A stretch of 64,000 bases of DNA from Artemisia argyi (lineage: Eukaryota > Streptophyta > Magnoliopsida > Asterales > Asteraceae). A program made the translations under genes and the position numbers. Location of the stretch: positions 6,306,597 through 6,370,596 of the forward strand of contig CM060703.1 of NCBI GenBank assembly GCA_030686995.1. The letters are read 5' to 3'. Of this stretch, positions 22,141 through 34,760 are shown piece after piece. Position 1 is the stretch's first letter; each line of letters opens with the position of its first letter. A model generated the notes under the pieces. That model had not been told where the DNA came from, ran no database searches, and worked only from the letters and a program-made list of their open reading frames with translations.

Positions 22141-24659
22141 GGGCCGGCCCTGGTACTGGGCAAGCTGGGCGACGGCTCAGCGCATCAAAAATCCGGGGGA
22201 ATCATATTTTATAGTCATGTTATATTAAGATAGAAAGAAAAACATGAAGAATAAAGAATTAGATTTGTAAATAAAAGAAGATACATGAGGTAGAACTTAG
22301 AAGATGATGTTTGGAAGAAAGAGAAAAAAAATAAGAAAATTATATAAAACTAATGTGTTGGAGGAGCAAATGACAAATGAAAGTAAAATTTTCTTATCTC
22401 AGTTGGTTAGTATCCGTTTAATTTATTAATTTTTTAAACTTTTTTACTATGTAGCATGGCTCACTTTTAAACATGGGTGATCTTATATTTTTAACATTTA
22501 AAGATTTTTACAAGTAAATTGAAGTAAGTATCATATTCTTAGCAAAGTAGAAGATAATTCAAACATCTAAAGTTTGTTTCTTAATACTGTTATAATGAAG
22601 TTTTATGTTTAAGTAAACAAAAGTTACATTAATTAATATAATTCATGTAACAAGGATATGATGGATCAGGTTTTATGTTTACTTATATAAATTTATTATG
22701 TAAAATATGTTGGGATCAATAATTAGTAATATTATGATGATTGGTGATGATATTAGGGCATAAAACATGTTAATTAATGAGTTAGGGTTTAACAGATTCA
22801 TAAGGCTGTAAAAATATGAAGTTATTTAATAGATGGTAATGAGTCATTACATGAATTTTGAGTCTAAATTTTAGTTTACAGAAAGAGCTTTCCAAAAAGT
22901 CCGGCCACGATCGATTTCGATGTCTGGAAGTCAGTCTAATAATTTTTGCGAGAAAATGTGTCAAAGCTGTTAAATCGGGACAGATTTAGGGTAGAAGTAT
23001 TGAGGTCCAAAGTGGGTTAGAAAGTGGAATTAGGGTTAACCCTTTTGTGATAATTAACTTCTATATGCCATTTTACTTCCACGTGAAGTGGAGACTTTAA
23101 TAAGTTGTACAAATATGATTCTTAGATCAAAACATTTTGGTGTGCGTTCATATCCGAATCTGGATAGTTTTTATGTTTGATTTTATTATGAGTACTTGTG
23201 TGTATTTTTAGTACATGGCCTTCTGAGAGTAGCTTTTATGCTCATAAGAGACCATGGTGAATTTTTTGTGTGACTTGTGGAGCTTATTTTGTCATGATTT
23301 CATGTGGGTAGAAGTACCCCAAAAATCTGCGCATTCTGAAAAAGGGTATGCAAGAATTTTAGTGAGTGTAAGTGATTGGTAGTGTTTAGTATGGAGTCTA
23401 GGTGAACAATAGGACCTTTAGATATCCGTCATACGTGTGTTACATGGACCATAGCTTTTAGCTTGGTCACGTGTAACATAAATTTATTTTTGTTGTTTAG
23501 ATTTGTGATTATTAATTTGGAAGCTGCAAAGACTGAGGTGAGTTTCATAGTCCCACTTTTATGTTGTTTTAAACTTGGGATGAGAATGATGCTTGTGTTA
23601 AAATACTTTTTAAGTTACTGTGATTATGTGGTCATATAAATGCATGGACTAGTAAGTGTTATTATATGTGTATGCATGATATGATATTATTCTGTGGTTA
23701 TTCTGTGTTGTTTAATTGGAGGGTAGCTATGCTCCCATTGTTCATTTGAGCAATCCAATTGGAGGGTAGTAGCCCTACCCATTATTATTCTTTGTAATCT
23801 CTAAGGAATCTTCATTTACCCCCCCCCCCCCCCCCCCCCCTCTTACACTTAAGCTGAACATTGTCCCCACTGTTCAATTGAAAGAAAGTAAAAGTAAGGA
23901 AAATGAAAGAATGAAACAAATACTCCTTTGATTCGTTCGATGTGGATGATGTAGTAACATGGTTAAATCCTCTTCCAAGAAAATGTGAAAACTTCAAGAT
24001 TAAAGCAGTGCCAAAAGCTTGATCATACATATACATCTTCTTGTCCAATATAACCTTTTAATTAGCTGAGATAACAAACAAGAAAACCTCGCGTAAAATT
24101 GGCGGCAAATCTAGATAAAATTAAATCTTAGAAAGCAAGTAAAGATATAATGCTTGTGGAATGAATGTTTGTAGATTCATGCAGTTTATAAAATACAGAT
24201 TTCACGAAACTTTACAATTGTGGTAGAAAAACAAAACCTGCAAAATTTCCAGAAAATTATACCTGACGTCGTCAGGTGATGCCTGACGCCATCAGAATTA
24301 ACCTGACAAAATTCTTTTATTTTGTTTCCGAAAAATTTCTAGAAAAACCTATGTTCTAATTCCTGGAATCCTGCAAAATAATCATTATGACTCGATACAA
24401 GCATTTGACTCAAACAAGTACTAATATGTATGTTTATATCTCATTATTATCGTTCATGTTCAATCCATTCTTAAAAACAAATTTGGATTTCCCTTACACT
24501 TATCTTTTGCAAAATACCTTTATACGTAATTAAGTCGAAGTTAAAAACAAAATGAAACATTATACAAAATGTTTGATACATGAACAATAAGTAATAAAAG
24601 TAAAATAAACATACGGAAGCAAATAAAATCAAATAAACAAACAAACAAACAAATAAAGC
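22141..24659. other. Decayed repeat sequence, no gene recognised
   Basis: It opens with the palindrome GGGCCGGCCC (22141), typical of some plant hAT ends. From about 22985 the style resembles a Gypsy LTR/leader (for example GAGGTGAGTTTCATAGTCCC near 23535), without clear borders. A run of 22 C sits at 23819-23840. A short CCTGACG/CGTCAGG inverted motif lies near 24262-24290. The frames at 22782-22964 and 23812-24048 have no support. Confidence 0.4.
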
Positions 24660-25073
24660 TTGGGTTGCCTCCCAAGAAGCGCTTTTCTTTATTAACGAGT
24701 CTTGTAGCTAGACTCAATACTTGGGTCCGAGGGTTAAGCAATTTTTATAATAAATGCTCCTCTTTTCCCAAACAAAATTCATTCCCTTTTTCTTATCTTC
24801 TTCGTTAATGTCCTCAATTGCACTAATGTTATCCCTTTCTAATTGAGTCACATAACGGAATTCTTTCATCTTATTAGGCATCCTATATGTGATTCCATTG
24901 GTTTCATTAGAGAATTGGACCGTTCCCTCCAACCGGTCATATTTTAACTTGGACTCCTCAACAAATGGCTTACCAAACACAACATGAGATAAGCTACAAT
25001 CTATAACACTAGCCAAGTCTTTTACAATCACGAAATCAGAAATATATGTGAAGTTCCCTACAAAGACATGCAA
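24541..25073 (-). pseudogene. Ty3-Gypsy protease-region remnant
   Basis: The minus-strand frame 25073-24714 reads like the retropepsin-to-linker region of Gypsy elements from composites: VFVGNFTYISDFVIVKDL, then VVFGKPFVEESKL and a conserved tail ending LGPKY. The following 24720-24660 contains GGGTTGCCTCCCAAGAAGCG, a phrase common in Gypsy elements. No active-site DSG and no reverse transcriptase are present, so it is a short dead fragment. Confidence 0.6.
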
Positions 25074-26552
25074 TCCTTTAACTCAGAAACATATGCTTAT
25101 GTTATGTTTAGTTTTAACTTGTTTTTATAGTTGGGTGTTGTTTAGATTTTCATGATGGCATATTGGCATGCTTAACGAAAGATAACACATATATTAAACA
25201 GTGGAGTTATAAATCCTCCGATGCATAAAAGAAAAAAATGTGTTATCATGTAGGTGCAGTAAGGGTTGTGCATGAGATCAATGACATATTACCACCCTCA
25301 TTCTGTACCATCGCCTCTAATTTCTGCAGTTAAGAACCCAGCAAATGATCACTACTCTGGGATATCATAGCAAGCCTGTTATATTTCTATAACAGTTATC
25401 ATCCCTTTGTATAATGAGGGAGCTTTACAGACATAAGATCATCTAACATAGATCTATATCACCTCCAACATTTATAGGTTTCGCTTGACTTTTCTTCCTT
25501 GAACGAGGTTTCTTATAACCTCCTTAAACTGTCATTCATATAACCACAATTATCTTTATAGCTCCACGGTTTCTTACCATACACCCTCATAAAGTTGTTA
25601 GTCAGATTCACACGATATAACCCATGTTGAATCTTGTCAAATATCATTATTTCATTTCACATTATCATAATCAAATCTGAACCATATCAATTAAGTCAAT
25701 CTAAGAAAACACTAATATGAGGATATTGCTCAAAATTCTAGCTTTTTTTGCCTGCACATGTGGATTTAAACCCGTTTGACAGATGGTCTATTTTTATGAT
25801 TCTTGTTTAGGATTTGGCCGCTTACATTCAAACATGTTTAGCCATTCTTTTTATCTGACCAGGTTAGTAGTTTGACCTATTCGAGTACGCAACCCATGTT
25901 GGTTTTTAATAAAATTAGTGAGTTTTAGAACTAGATGTATGTACTCTGTGACTGCATTGTATCGAGTATGTTTTAGGTCATTCGTCCTGAATGCACATCA
26001 TACCTTAAACGTAAATAGTATACCAGATGTGGTTCTACATCTGGTATACTATTTACGCTTACTACTACTGGCCGCCTGAATTGGGATACATGCTAACACA
26101 TGGTTCTACAGTTTATCAACATGACTTAATACCATTTATGAAACCATATCCACTATAAGAATATCAAGCACAACTGAAGAAATGATCATTAATGCCCAAT
26201 TTAAACAAACTGCTGAAAACACAATCCTTGACGAGTGTTGCACCGATGCTTGTTTGCTAGCACGTGAAAGTGTTCATTCTTTCCTTGACAAATCTCCCTT
26301 AAATCAGTGACGAGAATTCAGGACTCACACGAAACAAAACGCATATCAACTTATGAATAGCCAATTTTTTTTTTGGAGGCTTAGTTATTATAGTTATAGG
26401 ATAACTAGGGTGTTTGATAGCAGCTGAATTGAATTGAGCAGCACCCATCTCCTAGTATGTCACAGGAGGACTTGTTTGATATAAACAAACAAGATACTGA
26501 ATCGTTTTTTTACTCTGAATGGACACAACTAGCTGTCATTCATAAGCGCTAT

Positions 26553-26554
<2 letters not shown>
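25074..26554. other. Intergenic, no gene recognised
   Basis: AT-rich sequence without a supported reading frame. The one structured feature is the perfect hairpin at 26010-26057. Confidence 0.4.
26010..26057. repeat. Perfect 21-bp inverted repeat, 6-nt loop
   Basis: Arms 26010-26030 and 26037-26057 are exact reverse complements (arm starts CGTAAATAGTATACC), with loop GGTTCT at 26031-26036. No flanking duplication was seen. It may be the remnant of a foldback element or a small hairpin transcript. Confidence 0.85.

Positions 26555-26595
<41 letters not shown>
26555..26595. repeat. Poly(T), 41 bases
   Basis: Uninterrupted T run; a microsatellite or the tail of a minus-strand retroposon. Confidence 0.9.
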
Positions 26596-26596
<1 letters not shown>

Positions 26597-26819
26597 TTAA
26601 ATTCTACGAATGAGATAGAAATCGAAACCTACTCTCCATTTTGTTTTAATATGACTAACCTACTCTAAAAATATATGTGTTTACTAGTGAACTTTTAAAA
26701 TTTTGAAATTACGACTAACCATCACATAACCTTAGTTAAAAAAATGCACTGTTGATCCTCAATACCTAACCCTAGTTAAAAAAATTACACCGTTGGTCCT
26801 CAATGCATAACCTCAGTTA

Positions 26820-27085
26820 GTCACAAATACATAACCACCGACCACCACCGCCACCCACCACCACCACCAATCACCACCACCACTCATCACCGCCATCCAC
26901 TGCCACCACCACCCCCACCACCCACCATCACCACAACCAATCACCACCACCACCACTCACCACCGTCACCTACTGCCACCACCATCACCAACCACCACTT
27001 ACCACCACGACTACCACCAATCACCACCCACTACCTACTACCACCACTAACCACCACCACCACCTACCACCACTTACCACCACCA
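26820..27085. repeat. Imperfect (CAC)n trinucleotide array
   Basis: About 265 bp dominated by CAC/ACC with CAT and TAC variants. Frames through it are low complexity and not genes. Confidence 0.9.
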
Positions 27086-27435
27086 AAGTAATTGTTGCTA
27101 GTATTGAAGATGGATATGTAGATTATAAAAGAAGATTATTTTTATAAGCTACATAAATTAACATTTGATTTTAAGAGATTATGAAAGATTATTTTTTCAA
27201 AATTTTAATAAGTTATGTATGCCAAACAAAGCTTATTATATTTTAGTGCCTTAGTTTTTTCAAAAAATAATTACAACCTTCTCAAAAGCTAGTGTGCCAA
27301 ACATGCCCTAAAAATGTGATTTCGGTACCAATTGGCAAGCAAACACTTTATTTTATGCATCCATTTGCTCTAGCATGTGCTATTTTTTGTTGATTTGCTT
27401 ACCAACCTAACCATGCTATTTTAAGTACTAGCTTG

Positions 27436-27786
27436 GGTAAAAGGTATAAAATAACAACTTATTTATTAAATTTTGTTGATTTGAAACACTTACCTTTTTA
27501 ATACCTTTCACCAACATACTTTCAAATTTTGTACTGACTTCACCCATATGACGGGTGTCAAATGGGTGATCAGAACAAATTTTAAAAGTTCGTTGGTGAA
27601 GTCGGAACAAATTTTAAAGTAGTTAAGGGCAATATAGTCATTTCAGTCATTATTCTAATATAAACCGGTCATATGAGTAAAGTCGGAATAAATTTTGACA
27701 CTTCGTTGGTGAAGTAAGGTAATAAAAAATTAAGTGTTTCAAGTCGGAAAATTTGAAAAGTAAGTTGTTATTTTATAGCTTTTACC
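27436..27786. mobile_element. MITE with TIR GGTAAAAGSTATAAAATAAC
   Basis: The left end GGTAAAAGGTATAAAATAAC is matched by the inverted right end GTTATTTTATAGCTTTTACC. The flanks share TACTAG plus degenerate bases, compatible with a decayed 8-9 bp target duplication. Internally AAATTTTGTTGATTTGAAAC pairs loosely with its inverted partner. No coding capacity. Confidence 0.65.
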
Positions 27787-28118
27787 ATACTAGTCTCTAT
27801 GAGTAATACTATCTCTTCCTACAATATATTCTTACTCATCTTTTTACCTACATAAATTTTCATGACATGTCATGTCTTATTTTTATTCTCCCAATCTAAT
27901 GAATTGACCATTCCACTTATCAGAATCATACAAGTAGTAGGATAAGTGGGCACTTGTGGTATGAAAAAAAAAATAAATAAAAAATAAATAAAAAATCTAA
28001 ATTTTTTGAAGTCCATATTAACATAACTTGTAGGACCGGGCGTTATGAAATCACTTCACCACTACCGAAGGCGTTCAATGGCGCGTGAACCTCATGACGG
28101 GGTTTTTTGTTGGCACGC

Positions 28119-29772
28119 TGTGGAAAACTAGAAGGGGGGGGTTGAATAGTTTTACGTCTTTTTAATTTTATTTTGAAAACTTAGTTTAGTTCTAAAACCT
28201 TGTTTGCTTTTAAAACTTTGATTCAATCTTATGTGAACTCAAATCTTGAACAATATGAACAAGTATATCTAAGTATAAACAATAATAATAATGTATGCTA
28301 AGTATGTGAAATCAACACATGCATAATATAAACAATTGTAGCTATATACAAGAGATAAGTACGTAATCGTTTATTTTATAATCCTTAGTTATATTTTGTA
28401 TGAAAACTATACTTGATCGAAATGATCAATTATATGTATGTAACCTTTTTAGTTTGATTGTAAAAACTTTATTTTGTGAATAAAACTTTCGTTTGATCTT
28501 TAAGTAAAATCAATACTAGCACTATATGAGCAACTATATATATACGTCTACGTCTACAAAATTAATAACGATATAAGCAAGATAATAAGTAAAATATGGA
28601 AAGATCTAACCGCGAGACAAAGGATTTATAGTGGTTCGGCTACAAGGACACCTTCCTTGCCCTACTCCACTCCTCGAGTCACCTACTCGAGAGTTTTCTT
28701 CACTATATCAACAAGCTCCCTTATGGCGGAGAAAACCTTACACACCAATTACACACCAATTACACACCAAAGCTTCGTCACAACGAAATCACACCTTCTT
28801 CACAACTACTTCACACCAATCTACTACACACCTATCTTCACAACTACTTCACATCAATATACTACACACCTATCTTTACAACTACTTCACAACTAACTAC
28901 TTCAACTCTATCTTCTTCACACCAATAAATTTCCTAGCTTTTCTTCTTCACACCAAGCTATCAACTATTTACACAATCTATATCTAACACAACTATCTAC
29001 AAGCAAATATTCACAACAATCTTCACAAAGAATATGTAAATAATCTTGATGATACACCAACAACTTGGATGTGGAGATCACAACAAGTTGTAATACTTCT
29101 TGTCTAGGAAGATAGAAGTATTCTTCTCTTGCACTTGAGAGGATGGAAATTGGATCACTTTGAAACAAAGAATATATACACTTATGATCAAAGGATGAGA
29201 GAATAGAAAAATAGATCTAGATCAGAAAGTTTTGAAGTGCAAAAGGTGGGGAAAAAATCCAGATTTAAGGTGGTATTTATAGGCAAAAGTTTCTGACAGA
29301 GGAGCGTGGCCGGTCCCCTTAAATCATGGCCGGTCCCCTTAATTTTAAGGGGACCGCCCTTTATAATTAAGGGGGCCGCCCAGCTGAAACGGCCATAAAC
29401 TTTGTCTTTTAGTGGGGAAAGTTTATTTGGTGAAAAACTAACTGATTTTGGTTAAATATTTGAAATCATATATTTAGTATGATTAAAACATTTTTCCTTA
29501 TTACCAAAAGTGTTTTTCAAAAATATATAATAAGATTATATAATTAAATAAACTTTGTATTAGTTAATTAAATACCCATTTGATCATACATTGCACTAAA
29601 CACTTAGTTTATTCATACCTTAAGTGATTTGGATGTAAAGAGAAATATTAATCACCAAATACTTGTTTATGTCATAAGTTTTAGTTCTTTGAGGTTATAT
29701 TTTGTAATGATCAAAACATAGAGATATTGATAAAAACTTAATAATGTTTTTTAGGCATTATTTATGTCAACA
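28119..29772 (-). repeat. 3' LTR of the TR-GAG element
   Basis: On the plus strand it starts TGTGGAAAACTAGAAGG and ends TTATGTCAACA. It contains a run of 8 G, tandem ACACACCAATT and CTTCACAACTA motifs (28740-28940), and a GC-rich palindromic cassette at 29308-29380. Open frames over the tandem part (for example 28631-28987) occur identically in both LTRs and reflect the repeat, not genes. Confidence 0.93.
29308..29380. repeat. GC-rich quasi-palindromic cassette (3' LTR copy)
   Basis: Two GGCCGGTCCCCTTAA units are followed by two inverted units of type TTAAGGGG(G/A)CCGCC, able to form strong stems. The same cassette is at 35954-36026 in the other LTR and, in diverged form, at 31401-31473 inside the element. 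Confidence 0.85.
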
Positions 29773-29773
29773 A

Positions 29774-29786
29774 TCTCCCCCTTTTT
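29774..29786 (-). other. Polypurine tract
   Basis: The minus strand reads AAAAAGGGGGAGA directly before the 3' LTR. This is the plus-strand priming site for reverse transcription and has the form usual in SIRE-lineage Copia elements. Confidence 0.88.
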
Positions 29787-30456
29787 GATTATTACAAAAC
29801 CTTAAACTCAAAAGATTTAAAACTTGTTATTAGACAAGTATTATAGAGTTTACCATTTCTCTTCTCCCCCTTTTTGTAAAATCAAAAAGGTTATGCCGAC
29901 TAGCTTCATAAATGAAGTTAGACGGGATGAAAGCTCCCCCTTGATGTGTGCTCCCCCTCGTTCGATGGCACCAAGGAATCGAGATATGGAATGCTCGCAA
30001 GAAAAATAGCAGAAGCACAAGCATATATAGAAGAATATGCAATATACAAATAACAAGCATAGCAAACAAATATTAAGGATACATAACAATTAATTCAAAG
30101 AGATTATGTTAAAGATTCTAATTTGCCAAAGAGAGCCATCGGACTTGCTTGTAACAAAAGGTTGGTTGATTCGTATTTGAAAGTGAAAATCATAAGCATA
30201 TAGTATGCTTAGATGGTTGATGATGGAGTGTTTGGAATGAAGATGGTTGAGTTAGGATAAGGTTGTTGGATTAATGGAGGTATATGTTTGGGTCATGAAT
30301 GTTGGAGAGTTTGGTTGTGGAGAGTTTGTAGCGGAAGAGGTTGATTGAGGTTTTGGATGTTGTTCAAGTGATGGTATTGGATGTGATCTAGTGAGAAGAT
30401 ATTCAATCCAAGTGTTCATTGAATGCAATGGTTTTTAGGAGAAAGATGCAACAAGG

Positions 30457-31395
30457 TCAATTGTTGACATGCTTCTCAAGTTGATTTATGTTGTATGGTG
30501 ATGAGGGTGATCTAGATGAAGGTGGATCCAAATTGCGTTGAGCAAGATGTAAGGCTAAAAGAGCACTAAGCTCATGGGCTTCTTTTAGCGCCTCAACGAA
30601 CTTCAAGTGTTCGGAGGAAGGTGATGGTGGTGGAGCATGATAGTTGTCTTGGGTGATGGTTTGAACATGCAACATGGGAATGGCATGTGAAGTTGTAGGA
30701 TGTGGTGGTGATACTCTTGGTGGTGGAGACATGTTTGAGCTTGGGTAATCATGAAAACATGATATGGGTGGAAAAGATCCTTCATGAGTGGATGGTGTTT
30801 TTGTTGAATGAGCAACATGTAAAGTGTTGGTAATGAGGTTGGGATTATTGTTTTGGGATTGTGCATGCTCATCATAAGAAGGAGCATTAGTCGAAGCACG
30901 AATGGATGATTTGTTGTTAAATGGATCATTTGTATGAGAGTGAGGTTTAGGTGTTGGTTGATTATGAACAACATCGCTTGAGTTGTGAAAAGATTATGAG
31001 GTTTGAGTGTAATGTAGAAGGATATGGGTGAGTAAAGGTTTTTGATATGTAATGTTGGTGAGAAGGAAAGTGAGGTGTTAGGTAAGTAATGTTTGAAAAC
31101 ATAGGAGGAATTTGGTGTTGGATGTTTGACAACGTCATTTGATTTGACGAAATTTTAAAGGAAGTTAGGCTTTCTTCTCCAAACAAGTTTCTTGGTGGTT
31201 TTGGTTTAATGGGAGATGAAATAATGAGATGAGTGGAGATTGAGAGGAATGAGAGTGTTTATAATGTAGGATTGGTGGGATCAAGGATGGATAAACATTG
31301 ATGGAAGGTTTAGGATAAAATAGGTTTGTGAATTTTGGGAAGTGTAGGATGAAATGGGCTAAAAAATAGAAAAGGGAAACAACACCTTCGACCAT
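30457..31395 (-). pseudogene. Decayed second open region of the TR-GAG element, unknown product
   Basis: Three minus-strand frames follow each other with slight overlaps: 31395-31165, 31186-30962, and a longer open stretch that ends at 30457. One-base shifts would join them into a Pro/Ser/His/Asn-rich protein of about 300 aa. Its C-terminus, EALKEAHELSALLALHLAQR (near 30560), looks helical. I do not recognise the family. It occupies the position where SIRE elements carry an env-like or accessory ORF downstream of pol. It may instead be non-coding filler with fortuitous frames. Confidence 0.35.
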
Positions 31396-31400
31396 CAGAT

Positions 31401-31473
31401 GGCCGGTCCCCTTAATTGGAGGCCGGTCCCCTTAATAATTAAGGGGGCCGCCTTATGATTTAAGGGGGCCGCC
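31401..31473. repeat. GC-rich quasi-palindromic cassette (internal copy)
   Basis: Same architecture as the LTR cassettes (two GGCCGGTCCCCTTAA, two inverted partners) but a different spacer. It lies just upstream, in element orientation, of the decayed second open region. Confidence 0.85.
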
Positions 31474-32815
31474 CATCTGGTGATTCCCAGATTGCCAGAA
31501 AAGGGTTTTTGGTAGTGAATTGCAGAAAGGTTGTGTTTTTTGTTTCAAACAAGTCCAACTCTTTGAGGCAATCAAGCATATACTAATTATGTAGCCAAAG
31601 CATGTTAACCAAGGAGATTAAGTAAACAAGCAATTTCATCTAGCATGCAAACATACTCATGAAGCAAGTAAAATATAAGTGCTAGGAAACAATAAGCAAC
31701 ATCAAGTATTTCATAACTACATAACAATGAGGATTAATTCTAATGTGTATCAATGTGCAATAAGTAGGTAGTTATGATAACATGTATTTCTAGACTTGTT
31801 ACAAACAAAGTCTTAATGAACAAACCATGGTCCTCTTGATTTGATTTAGTTCACTTATAAGTGTCATTTATATAAATATAGATGACAAATATGAGATCAT
31901 CATGCATGATTTTAAAAGAGACGTTTTTAGCATTATTCAACAATGTTTGAAAGTAAGTTTTCACTTGGATGTGAGAGTTATTTGAATAAAATAGATTGGG
32001 TTTTTACTTCAAAATGTGTGAATGAACGGTAAAGAATATTTTCCCAATCTTTAGTTTTGATCAAAACAAAATTGTGAATATTGATAGTGAAAACATGTTA
32101 TTTAAAAGTGGGATAGTTATTTGAAAGACTATTTTCCAAAATGTGAGGTTTTTGCATATTTTTAGAGATATTAGATTTTTAACAACAAATATCATAAATC
32201 AAATATTTTAAAAAATGTTTATTTAAGATCTCATGCTCAAGAGGATTGGTTAAGCCTATTATTATCTCATGCTATCGTTTCTACATATCCTATGATCCTA
32301 AAGGAAATGAAGACGATAATTTATATGTTAGATGCGAGAGTGTTGAATGGGGTATAACCTAACATCTATAGTTCCTTTGTTTTCGCACGCTTATCTGACT
32401 TAATGCCATAGTCTACGAGAGCTTGTTTCATCCATAGTTTTCTTACGCGAGGGATCTAATCCTACTTCTATATTTACGATTGATCCACTTAACTCATTTC
32501 ACTTCATCACCATGAGTTTCCTAATAGTGGATATAGAAGATTTCCATTTTCTATTTTGTTCGGCAATGAACAATTTTATCTTATTCCTAGGAAAGTCAAC
32601 CAATGATGTTTCTAGGTTATAAGAATATAAGCAATTATGTACTAAGCATTAATCTAACTAATCATTTATCTAAGCATGCAAATTATAGTGATGAACTTAA
32701 AAGAAACGCGTACCTTTTAGTCTTCAATGGAATATCTTCAAGCACTTCAAGTGACCATGTTGACTTATAGAAGTCATTTGTAGATGATATTCCAACTTCT
32801 TCCAAGATTGACAAC

Positions 32816-34693
32816 TTAGCCACTTGGTCCCCATTGTCTAATTGGTCCAAAGTTGTTTGGTCCAAACATATTTAACATTTGGCTAGGATGCATGTATGGT
32901 GGTAATATTTCCCATTGTCTCATTGGTCCAAAGTTGTTTGGTCCAAACATATTTAACATTTGGCTAGGATGCATGTATGATGGTAAAATTTCCCAAGGAT
33001 TGTAACTTGGTTGATAATTCCACATTTGATTTCTAGTGTTATTGTAATATTGTCTATTTTGATTTCTTCTAGGTTGAGATGTTTTAGATCTTGGATGATG
33101 ATTTTTAGTTTTTCTTGGTGGTGGAGTTTTAGATCTAAATTTAGGTTTAGAGGATCCTACTTCGGTCTTTAAGGATGGTTTATAAAAAGTTTTTACTTTT
33201 TCATCATTCGCAATGGGTATTTTTCTATCTTTTGTAAGTATATACTTAGGATTTGATTCTAATAATTTTTGTTTACTAGATTCACATTCAAACTTTATAC
33301 TTTTATTTTCACTAGTTGAAGTTAATCCTAGACTGGTTTTATCTCCCGAAGTTTCTTGAGCACTTAGTATTTTCTTAAGTGGGTTATTACTATTTTTAAA
33401 CCTGTCAAGTTTGAAAATTTCATCTTTAAGTTTTTCGTTTTCATTTTTAACCTCTAAGCAAGTTTTACATTTTACAAAAACTTCTTTTCCTTTTTCCAAA
33501 TGTTGTAGTTTAATTTTTAATTCGAGTACTTCATTTTCTAATTGATTATTAATATGTTTTAGTGACTTATTTTTAGCTATAACCTTTTGACCTAATTTGC
33601 ATAACCTATTATATTCACTATCTAGGTCTTTTTCGTCTAATGATAAATTTTTGTCACTAAAGTATTCGGTTTCGAAACGTACCTCGCTTGATGTCTTAGC
33701 CATAAGACACTTTTCTTCATTTGTGGTTTCTTTCTTGTCCTCATCGCTATCACTCCAAGCACCTCCGATAAACGCCTTTTGATTTTGATCTCTTGACATC
33801 ATTGGACACTTTCCGATGAGATGATTTGGATTGCCACATTTAAAACACTTCCTTTCATTATATGGTTGCCTAACATATCTTCCTCGTCTTTTGAAGTATT
33901 TCTTGAAGTCTCGTACGGCCATAGCATACTCTTCATCGTCACTTTTGGAGGTTGAGCATTCTTCGTCACTAGAGTCCTTTTTAGCTTTCAACGCAATTGA
34001 TTTGCTTTGCTCCCTTTTTCCATTGAGAATCTCGGAGTCTTTCTTTATTATTGCTTCGTAGACTTTCAGGTTACCGATCAACTCATCAAGTTGAAGAGTT
34101 AACAAGTTCTTCGATTCTTCAATCGCCGTAACATTAGCTCGCCAATTTGGATGAAGAGCCCTAAGAAATTTCCTAACAAAATTCTTACTAGAAAAATTCT
34201 CATCAACTGCTTTTAAACTTGTGATAATAGTGTTAAATCTAGCAAAAGCATTATCTATTGATTCCTCCTCCGGAATCGTAAATTGTTCATATTGTTGAAC
34301 AAGAAGATCTATTTTGTTATCTTTAACTTGACTATTACCTTGGTGAGTGATTAGTAAAGAATCCCAAATTTCTTTTGCGGTTTTACACATAAAAATTCTT
34401 TCGTATTCTTTACGTGGTAACGCATTGTAAATAACCATTTTTGCTTCATTGTTTTTAGAAAGTCTTCTTTTTAAATCATCATTTTGTTTTTCAAAAGGTA
34501 CTATTTCATCTTTATTTGTTTCGGGATTATTTTGAGTAGGTAAAAAATCACCATTAGTAATAACATGCCAAAGATCTAGATCCTTTGATTTCACATAAGT
34601 TTCGAATCGATTTTTCCAATATAAAAATCCATCACTTTCAAATAGTGGTGGTCTTTGCATAGATTGCCCTTCTAAATATTTTTCAGATTCCAT
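32816..34693 (-). CDS. Gag protein of SIRE-like Copia element
   Basis: Intact 625-aa frame from ATG 34693 to a stop at 32816. The N-terminal half is the UBN2/DUF4219-type Gag core: [20 protein letters not shown] at 15-34, [13 protein letters not shown] near 107-119, and a region ending near 220 that includes [17 protein letters not shown] canonical CX2CX4HX4C zinc knuckle spans 283-296 ([14 protein letters not shown]). It is followed by an acidic region, coiled-coil segments around 350-430, a basic Pro/Arg-rich tail and two 27-residue tandem repeats ([18 protein letters not shown]...). The frame stops right after QWGPSG, which in autonomous relatives leads into pol. So pol appears to have been deleted at this point. 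Gag would form the particle that packages the element RNA. Confidence 0.93.
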   Translation of the reverse strand: MESEKYLEGQSMQRPPLFESDGFLYWKNRFETYVKSKDLDLWHVITNGDFLPTQNNPETNKDEIVPFEKQNDDLKRRLSKNNEAKMVIYNALPRKEYERIFMCKTAKEIWDSLLITHQGNSQVKDNKIDLLVQQYEQFTIPEEESIDNAFARFNTIITSLKAVDENFSSKNFVRKFLRALHPNWRANVTAIEESKNLLTLQLDELIGNLKVYEAIIKKDSEILNGKREQSKSIALKAKKDSSDEECSTSKSDDEEYAMAVRDFKKYFKRRGRYVRQPYNERKCFKCGNPNHLIGKCPMMSRDQNQKAFIGGAWSDSDEDKKETTNEEKCLMAKTSSEVRFETEYFSDKNLSLDEKDLDSEYNRLCKLGQKVIAKNKSLKHINNQLENEVLELKIKLQHLEKGKEVFVKCKTCLEVKNENEKLKDEIFKLDRFKNSNNPLKKILSAQETSGDKTSLGLTSTSENKSIKFECESSKQKLLESNPKYILTKDRKIPIANDEKVKTFYKPSLKTEVGSSKPKFRSKTPPPRKTKNHHPRSKTSQPRRNQNRQYYNNTRNQMWNYQPSYNPWEILPSYMHPSQMLNMFGPNNFGPMRQWEILPPYMHPSQMLNMFGPNNFGPIRQWGPSG

Positions 34694-34742
34694 AGATCGT
34701 TACAAGTTTTAAAATACAATATATTTTAAAAATCTTGATAGA

Positions 34743-34758
34743 CCTGGCTCTGGTACCA
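34743..34758 (-). other. Primer binding site of the TR-GAG element
   Basis: The minus strand reads TGGTACCAGAGCCAGG two bases inside the 5' LTR. This matches the initiator tRNA-Met-like primer site of SIRE-lineage elements and confirms minus-strand orientation. Confidence 0.85.
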
Positions 34759-34760
34759 AT

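Noticed and set aside
24541..24741. Hydrophobic 66-aa frame as a small membrane protein
   Set aside because: It overlaps the end of a Gypsy remnant and an AAAC tract, with no family resemblance.
26820..27085. Regularly spaced CACCAC units resembling a CRISPR-like array
   Set aside because: There is no constant repeat with unique spacers; it is a degenerate trinucleotide microsatellite in plant DNA.
28631..28987. 118-aa frame, repeated at 35277-35633
   Set aside because: Both lie at the same place in the two LTRs over tandem CACAACTACTTCACA-type repeats; low complexity, no start context or domain.
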